Shown piece by piece: positions 59,657 to 64,000 of a DNA stretch of 64,000 nucleotides; the first letter of the stretch is position 1, and each line of letters begins with the position of its first letter. The position numbers and the translations under genes are program-made. Source of the DNA: G963556115 sp963675945. GTDB lineage: Bacteria; Planctomycetota; SZUA-567. The DNA is taken from assembly GCA_963675945.1 (NCBI GenBank), contig OY780932.1, positions 2,356,001 to 2,420,000 on the forward strand, read 5' to 3'. The notes below the pieces were generated by a model. It was not told the origin of the DNA and did not search any database. It was given only the letters and a program-made list of their open reading frames with translations.

Positions 59657-60787
59657 ATGAATTCATTAAAACCGTATGCTATGCAGGAGGCTGAAACGCA
59701 GGGGAGAGTTCACGCGGAGACGGCGCATAAGTATCGCTCGGCTTATCAGCGGGATAGAGACCGGATAATCCATTCTACCGCCTTTAGGCGGCTTGAATAC
59801 AAAACGCAGGTATTTGTCAATCATGAAGGGGATCTATATCGAACGCGGCTGACTCATACTATAGAGGTAGGCCAGATCTCGCGGACAATCGCCCGTACGT
59901 TGGGACTCAATGAGGATCTTACCGAGGCGGTGGCGCTGGCGCATGATCTGGGGCATACCCCGTTCGGCCATGCGGGCGAACGGGTGCTCAATACTATTCT
60001 TTTGGATTATGGTGGGTTTAATCACAATTACCATGGGCTGCGGGTGGTCGATTTGCTGGAGCACCGATATAGTAAGTTTATGGGGCTAAATCTCAGCTAT
60101 GAGATCCGTGAGGCCTTTATCAAGCATCATAATCCTTTCGGGGTTGAGAATCCGCATACGCCGCCGGAGTTTCGCTGCAGCGGTTCGCCACTGCTTGAAG
60201 TGCAGGCGACGATGGTTGCTGATGAAATTGCCTATGATAATCATGATATCGATGACGGGATGTACAGCGGGATTATCTCGGAGCAGCAGTTGCGGGAGTT
60301 GTCCCTCTGGCGGCGGGTAATCGAGGAGCTCGGCGAGGAGTATTATAACTCGTTGGAGCCGTATAATAAGGGCTCAGAAGGGGTACGAATGCTGATCAAT
60401 ATCCTTGTAAGTGATGTTATCACCAATACGCAGAAGAATATTGAACGGTTGGGGATAGAGAGTGTTCAGGATGTGCGGGAAGCTGCAGAATTGATCATTA
60501 CTCCCTCGGCGGGGATGGTGCTTATGAAGGAGGAACTTGAAGCGTTTCTGGCGGACGCGTTTTATAAGGACTACCGGGTGATACGCATGGCCAAGAAGGC
60601 GGAGCGCTTTATTACTGAACTCTTTTTCACATATGTGGAAAATCCGCTTACAATGCCGGTGCGGCACCAGAAGCGGGCGGATGCGGAGCCGGTTGAGCGG
60701 GTGGTGGCGGATTATATCGCGGGGATGACCGACAGGTTTGCTGAGCTTGAGTACAGTCGGTTTTTCTCCCCCTTTACCCGGCCGTAG
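59657..60787 (+). CDS. dgt: dGTP triphosphohydrolase-like protein (dNTPase)
   Basis: 376 residues with the HD phosphohydrolase fold. RLTHTIEVGQISRTIAR supplies the first His, VALAHDLGHTPFGHAGE the HD pair, and a further Asp is in VADEIAYDNHDIDDG. The opening segment DRDRIIHSTAFRRLEYKTQVF is standard for the bacterial dGTPase group that cleaves dNTPs to nucleosides and triphosphate. Length matches the subfamily of about 375 residues. It lies 51 bases after the OGT gene. Confidence 0.92.
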   Translation: MNSLKPYAMQEAETQGRVHAETAHKYRSAYQRDRDRIIHSTAFRRLEYKTQVFVNHEGDLYRTRLTHTIEVGQISRTIARTLGLNEDLTEAVALAHDLGHTPFGHAGERVLNTILLDYGGFNHNYHGLRVVDLLEHRYSKFMGLNLSYEIREAFIKHHNPFGVENPHTPPEFRCSGSPLLEVQATMVADEIAYDNHDIDDGMYSGIISEQQLRELSLWRRVIEELGEEYYNSLEPYNKGSEGVRMLINILVSDVITNTQKNIERLGIESVQDVREAAELIITPSAGMVLMKEELEAFLADAFYKDYRVIRMAKKAERFITELFFTYVENPLTMPVRHQKRADAEPVERVVADYIAGMTDRFAELEYSRFFSPFTRP

Positions 60788-60833
60788 GTTGTGCTGATTG
60801 TCTGAGAACATTTGAGTAAAAGAAGAGATAAAT

Positions 60834-61619
60834 ATGAAGATTTTTGCCCTGTCTGACCCGCACCTGGCTGCGGAATCGAATAAACCTATGGATATCTTTG
60901 GGGATAACTGGAGCGGACATGTAGAGAAGATACGGCGGAATTGGTCGGATCTGGTAACGGCGGAAGATGTGGTACTGGTGGGGGGGGATATCTCCTGGGC
61001 GCTCAAGCTGGAGCAGGCGGCACCGGATCTGGCATTTTTGCGAGCGTTACCCGGTACTAAGGTCTTGCTGCGCGGGAACCACGACTACTGGTGGTCGGGG
61101 TTGAAGAAGGTGCGGGAAGCTGCAGGAGAGGGGTTTGAGGTTATTCAGAATAATTCGGTTGTAATAAACGGGGTGGGGATCGGCGGGAGCCGCCTCTGGA
61201 ATTATCCTTATGTCTATTGGCCGTTCAATGGAGCTGAGGAGGCGGAGAGAGGTGAGATTCGGGAACCGGTGCCGAGCCAGGAACCTCGAGGCACAGGTAA
61301 GCATAATGCTGTCGATGACGCCAAGATCTGCCGGAGTGAACTTGGACGGCTCCAGAACAGCCTTGCATCGTTGCCGAAGGGGTTAGACCTGCGTATCTGT
61401 ATGACACATTTTCCGCCGGTATCGGCCGAACCCGAAACCAATGAGCTGACCGGGATAATCAGCGGGCAGGGTATTGATTATACGGTTTATGGGCATCTCC
61501 ATGCTTTGGATAGGTCGAAGCCTTATCCGGCGGTTGACTGTGAACTGGAGGGCGTGCGTTATATCCTTACCTCTTCTGACTGGCTCGACTTTGTGCCGAA
61601 GTTGATAGTAGAGGTATAG
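60834..61619 (+). CDS. Metallophosphoesterase
   Basis: 261 residues of the calcineurin-like family. Motifs are FALSDPHLA (the usual DxH), VVLVGGDISWA (GD), LRGNHDYWW (GNHD), MTHFPP and VYGHLHAL (GHxH). The five sites place two metal ions in the active centre. It resembles the YkuE/predicted phosphohydrolase group. Substrate is unknown. The stop overlaps with the start region of the next gene. Confidence 0.88.
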   Translation: MKIFALSDPHLAAESNKPMDIFGDNWSGHVEKIRRNWSDLVTAEDVVLVGGDISWALKLEQAAPDLAFLRALPGTKVLLRGNHDYWWSGLKKVREAAGEGFEVIQNNSVVINGVGIGGSRLWNYPYVYWPFNGAEEAERGEIREPVPSQEPRGTGKHNAVDDAKICRSELGRLQNSLASLPKGLDLRICMTHFPPVSAEPETNELTGIISGQGIDYTVYGHLHALDRSKPYPAVDCELEGVRYILTSSDWLDFVPKLIVEV

Positions 61620-61622
61620 GTG

Positions 61623-62582
61623 ATGTGGGTGGTGATGATCTGTCTGTTGCTTCTAGTCTTGACGGTACTGTTGCTGGCGCGTAATCACGCGTTGGGGATG
61701 ACCCGCTTCAAGGAGCGACCGGAGGTGTACGCGCCTACTACCGGGTTGCAACAGACCCTCCGTATAATATTCTGCGGCTTGAATGCGTATCGGAGCCGGA
61801 TAAGTACCACTCCGGATGAGCTGGGGTATGGGTACAGCAGGCATGTATTTGCCGGTGGCGTTGGGGTAGAGCTGGTGGGGTGGCACATCCCGAGGGAAGA
61901 TAGCCGGTCGCTGGTGTTGCTGGTAAACTGGCTGGGTGGGTGCAAGTCGGATAATCTCGCAGCGGCTGAGATATTTTTGGAGCAGGGGCAGGAGGTATTC
62001 TTACTCGATATGCGCGGGCATGGCGACAGTTCGGGGATGGAGACCAGCTTCGGGTATTATGAGTACCGGGATCTGCTTGCGGGAGTGGAGTATGTCAAGG
62101 CGGAGCTGGCGCCGGAGCGGCTGATCCTTTACGGGGTATCACTTGGGGCGGTGGCGATAATGCGCGCGTTTGCGCTTGGTGAGGTGCGCGGGGTGGCTGG
62201 GGTGATACTTGAGACCCCGTTTGACCGGCTGATCAATACTATCAGAAATAGAATGCGGGCAATGCACCTGCCGACGCTGCTCTTGAGCGATATCCTGGCG
62301 CTGACGGGGGGGGGACTCCAGGGGTATAATCCGTATGCTTTTAACCCGGTGGAGTATGCAGCGGAGATCAACGTTCCAGTGCTGCTCGTGCAGCGTACGG
62401 GGGATCCGTATGTTAGTGTGGGGGAGATGGAACAGATATATGCGCGCCTTGGGGCGCTACAGGATTCGGAACTTATTCTGGTCGAGGCCGGAGGGCATGG
62501 GCCGGTTATCTGGGTGGATTCGGAGCGGTTTAGAGAGGAGGTGCAGGCGTTTCTGCTGCGGTTAAAAAAAGTTGGACGGTAA
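61623..62582 (+). CDS. Membrane-anchored alpha/beta hydrolase
   Basis: 319 residues. One N-terminal membrane helix (VVMICLLLLVLTVLLLA) precedes the hydrolase core. The nucleophile is in LILYGVSLGAVAIM (Ser near 182), the acid in RTGDPYVSV, and the His in EAGGHGPVIW. DMRGHGDSSGME marks the fold family that includes YqkD/FrsA-like hydrolases. Substrate unknown. GTG at 61620 is an alternative start one codon upstream. Confidence 0.82.
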   Translation: MWVVMICLLLLVLTVLLLARNHALGMTRFKERPEVYAPTTGLQQTLRIIFCGLNAYRSRISTTPDELGYGYSRHVFAGGVGVELVGWHIPREDSRSLVLLVNWLGGCKSDNLAAAEIFLEQGQEVFLLDMRGHGDSSGMETSFGYYEYRDLLAGVEYVKAELAPERLILYGVSLGAVAIMRAFALGEVRGVAGVILETPFDRLINTIRNRMRAMHLPTLLLSDILALTGGGLQGYNPYAFNPVEYAAEINVPVLLVQRTGDPYVSVGEMEQIYARLGALQDSELILVEAGGHGPVIWVDSERFREEVQAFLLRLKKVGR

Positions 62583-62649
62583 TTTGCTCGGTATTACCGC
62601 GATATTCCGCTAGTGTGAGAAAAATATTAAAGAAATCGGAAAAAGGTTA

Positions 62650-62677
62650 TTGACTGCAATCCGGTTTTTCGTATTAT
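62650..62677 (+). promoter_or_regulatory. Promoter of the tRNA-Gly gene
   Basis: TTGACT (62650-62655), 16 bases, and TATTAT (62672-62677). The transcript would begin near 62684 and hold a 100-base leader before the tRNA. Confidence 0.6.
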
Positions 62678-62787
62678 CTTTCTTGTCGCTCAGCAAAGGC
62701 CAGTAAGAAAAAACCGATGTTTAGAGTGCTATAACCGGGTGTGGAAGATGAGGTTAACTCCTTCTAATCCTTGATAAGTAATAATAA

Positions 62788-62863
62788 GCGGGCATAGCTC
62801 AGTGGCTAGAGCACCACCTTGCCAAGGTGGGGGTCGTGAGTTCGAATCTCATTGCCCGCTCCA
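62788..62863 (+). tRNA. tRNA-Gly (anticodon GCC)
   Basis: The acceptor arms GCGGGCA and TGCCCGC pair fully. The D arm is GCTC/GAGC, the anticodon loop TTGCCAA gives GCC (Gly), with stem CCACC/GGTGG, and the T loop is GTTCGAATC. The discriminator is T and CCA is encoded. The fold is complete. Confidence 0.97.
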
Positions 62864-62873
62864 GATATATCAG

Positions 62874-62912
62874 ACTGGTAATCCTTTAATGATAAAGGGT
62901 TACCAGTTTTTT
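62874..62912 (+). terminator. Intrinsic terminator of tRNA-Gly
   Basis: ACTGGTAATCCTTTA pairs with TAAAGGGTTACCAGT (one G-U pair), followed by six T residues. Confidence 0.88.
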
Positions 62913-62957
62913 GTAGGCTTTAGCCAGTTGAGTACTCCGCAGGAGTGCGAAACAATA

Positions 62958-62980
62958 AACCACCCGTCAAACGGGTGGTT
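62958..62980 (+). repeat. Short perfect hairpin, IS200/IS605-end-like
   Basis: AACCACCCGT and ACGGGTGGTT flank a CAA loop. The sequence and its lead-in (GAAACAATA) resemble the subterminal hairpins at ends of IS200/IS605 elements, from memory. No transposase is in the window, so this would be a remnant or a non-autonomous copy. A terminator is less likely because no T-run follows. Confidence 0.45.
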
Positions 62981-63111
62981 CCGATTTGTGTGTGTGATTC
63001 ATTGATATTAAATCTAATATAAATGGTTACAGTACAAGTATATTTACATGATAATGTGACCATTAATAATATATTTGCATATTTCAAAGATATTATTTTA
63101 GGATATGCTAT

Positions 63112-64000
63112 TTAAGGAAGAGGAAATGGAAGATTAGGATCCATGGACGCTTCCCAATGAGCTGGTGAAGATTCGACTAGTTCGCGTAGATTATTAAATT
63201 CAGCCGCACCTGATATGGATTTTGCTCCTCGCATAACATCTTTACAGAAATTAATCATTCTTTCTTGTAAAAATTTAATATTCTCTGCTCCGAATTCATT
63301 CTCTGAATGTGGCCCTCTTAAAACAACCAGTTCTTTTAATCCTTTTATTCTTTGATATAAGTCTAATGTGCCCTCAAGAGATCCAGAGAAACACCATAAT
63401 CCACGAGCGATAAATACAGCCGGCCACTTACCGATATCTCTCATAATTTCTCCACTGTTAATATATGCAACATGATAATACCCTCTGAGGGCTGCCTCTA
63501 CCATTAAACGAGAACTGGAAGTATAGCCTGGTCCTTTGACAAACTCAGCAAGCAGAATTCCACCTTTGATATTATATCCAAATGGTTTACGCTCTTCCGG
63601 TACTGGTAAGTCAAAATCGGTATCAGCTACAAAATTTAAATGCATGGCATGTCCAACAACCAATGAACCTTGTGATGTACCAGCTAAAAATACTGGGAAT
63701 TCTTTCGCATCATTCTTTCCATCCCAGAGAGCCTCAGAGGCCGCTTCTCCAGTAAGTGTCTTGCCATCTGCCGTTTGTACCCTTAACTTTTTCCCACTTG
63801 CAAACGCATCAAGGGCTCTAAAAATATCACGAGCCTGTTGCACAGTATTACTTGCATTATATCCGCCCGATATACCATGGCCGCGCTTATCAAGATTTAA
63901 GACATCGAAACCTGCTTTCACTAGCTGGTAGTGATAATCTCTCCACTGGCGTATTCCGTATTGCTCGGTAGTTGCATTTGGATATTTAATCTGCTCATAC
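63112..64000 (-). CDS. Alpha/beta hydrolase, N-terminus beyond the window
   Basis: About 295 residues are visible; the frame is open to the window edge, starting YEQIKYPNATTEQYG. The core shows NLDKRGHGISGG, the nucleophile elbow LAGTSQGSLVVGH (Ser), and the later His in LRGPHSENEFG. The C-terminus ends DPNLPFPLP. Codon use is more AT-rich than in the genes at 57-62 kb (for example AAT, TTA, AAA), which hints at a different origin. A GTG inside the frame is not the start. Function unknown; a secreted or cytosolic esterase is likely. Confidence 0.75.
   Translation of the reverse strand, partial: YEQIKYPNATTEQYGIRQWRDYHYQLVKAGFDVLNLDKRGHGISGGYNASNTVQQARDIFRALDAFASGKKLRVQTADGKTLTGEAASEALWDGKNDAKEFPVFLAGTSQGSLVVGHAMHLNFVADTDFDLPVPEERKPFGYNIKGGILLAEFVKGPGYTSSSRLMVEAALRGYYHVAYINSGEIMRDIGKWPAVFIARGLWCFSGSLEGTLDLYQRIKGLKELVVLRGPHSENEFGAENIKFLQERMINFCKDVMRGAKSISGAAEFNNLRELVESSPAHWEASMDPNLPFPLP

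Noticed and set aside
1..64000. CRISPR arrays, restriction-modification or phage-defence genes
   Set aside because: No regularly spaced repeats and no Cas, nuclease, methylase-specificity or toxin-antitoxin motifs were found.

Overview
The window is one dense bacterial chromosome segment of mixed GC content. It holds about 60 protein genes, one tRNA, a broken gene, and several recognisable promoters and terminators. Signs of a Gram-negative-type (two-membrane) cell are a SurA-like chaperone, an HtrA protease, a lipobox lipoprotein, an HldE-type heptose adenylyltransferase domain and LipB. Indolepyruvate:ferredoxin oxidoreductase, type III glutamine synthetase and rubredoxin-like zinc ribbons suit an anaerobe. 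The mix, together with the SPINDLY-type O-GlcNAc transferase, would fit the PVC group (for example Lentisphaerota, Kiritimatiellota or Verrucomicrobiota). This placement is inference from gene content only.

Layout. 1-4.7 kb (+): ilvN, an HtrA protease, a Cu/Zn-efflux-type permease with a Cys/His tail, and a HEAT-repeat protein. 4.98-11.26 kb (-): an unusual, tightly packed operon. It encodes a secreted NTF2-like protein, a zinc-ribbon/SurA protein split by a C8 homopolymer, a DnaJ-zinc-finger lipoprotein, a membrane-anchored OpuAC-type binding protein, and a glutamine amidotransferase/nucleotidyltransferase pair resembling the CDP-phosphoramidate enzymes of Campylobacter capsule synthesis. 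11.5-23.7 kb: a zinc-ribbon membrane protein, lipB, an HldE-C/Nudix fusion, an MFS exporter, a kinase-like ATPase, pyrC, hisH-hisF, a choloylglycine-hydrolase-family enzyme and iorAB. 24-28.6 kb (+): a nitrogen block with a sigma-54 promoter, amtB, a PII protein and glnN, followed by a voltage-gated ion channel.

29.6-39.3 kb (-): the most striking region. trpE-G-D-C-F-B-A, aroF, pheA and tyrA form one ten-gene operon with overlapping or near-abutting genes (only pheA is separated, by 58 bases). Ahead of trpE is a classical attenuator: a strong promoter, a 30-codon leader peptide whose middle is packed with Trp, Phe and Tyr codons, a possible antiterminator, and an intrinsic terminator. Because the operon makes all three aromatic amino acids, the leader appears built to sense all three at once. 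An LacI-like ligand-binding protein without a DNA-binding domain lies immediately upstream.

40.4-47.2 kb: a CheD homologue whose catalytic Cys is Ser, rnhA, radA-dinB-ruvX, a 3D-domain secreted protein, and a glycosyltransferase/methyltransferase fusion. 47.2-50.8 kb is an accessory, AT-rich stretch with dispersed hairpin repeats, a small protein with a double-glycine-type leader, a MerR regulator with a 19-bp-spacer promoter, a carboxymuconolactone-decarboxylase-like protein, and an ABC-type binding-protein pseudogene. 50.8-56.7 kb (-): a secreted hydrolase, hisS, a small secreted protein, frr, pyrH and leuB. 56.9-62.6 kb (+): a HIT protein, a TPR/O-GlcNAc transferase, dGTPase, a phosphoesterase and an alpha/beta hydrolase. 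The window ends with tRNA-Gly, an IS200/IS605-like hairpin, and an AT-rich hydrolase gene that runs off the edge.
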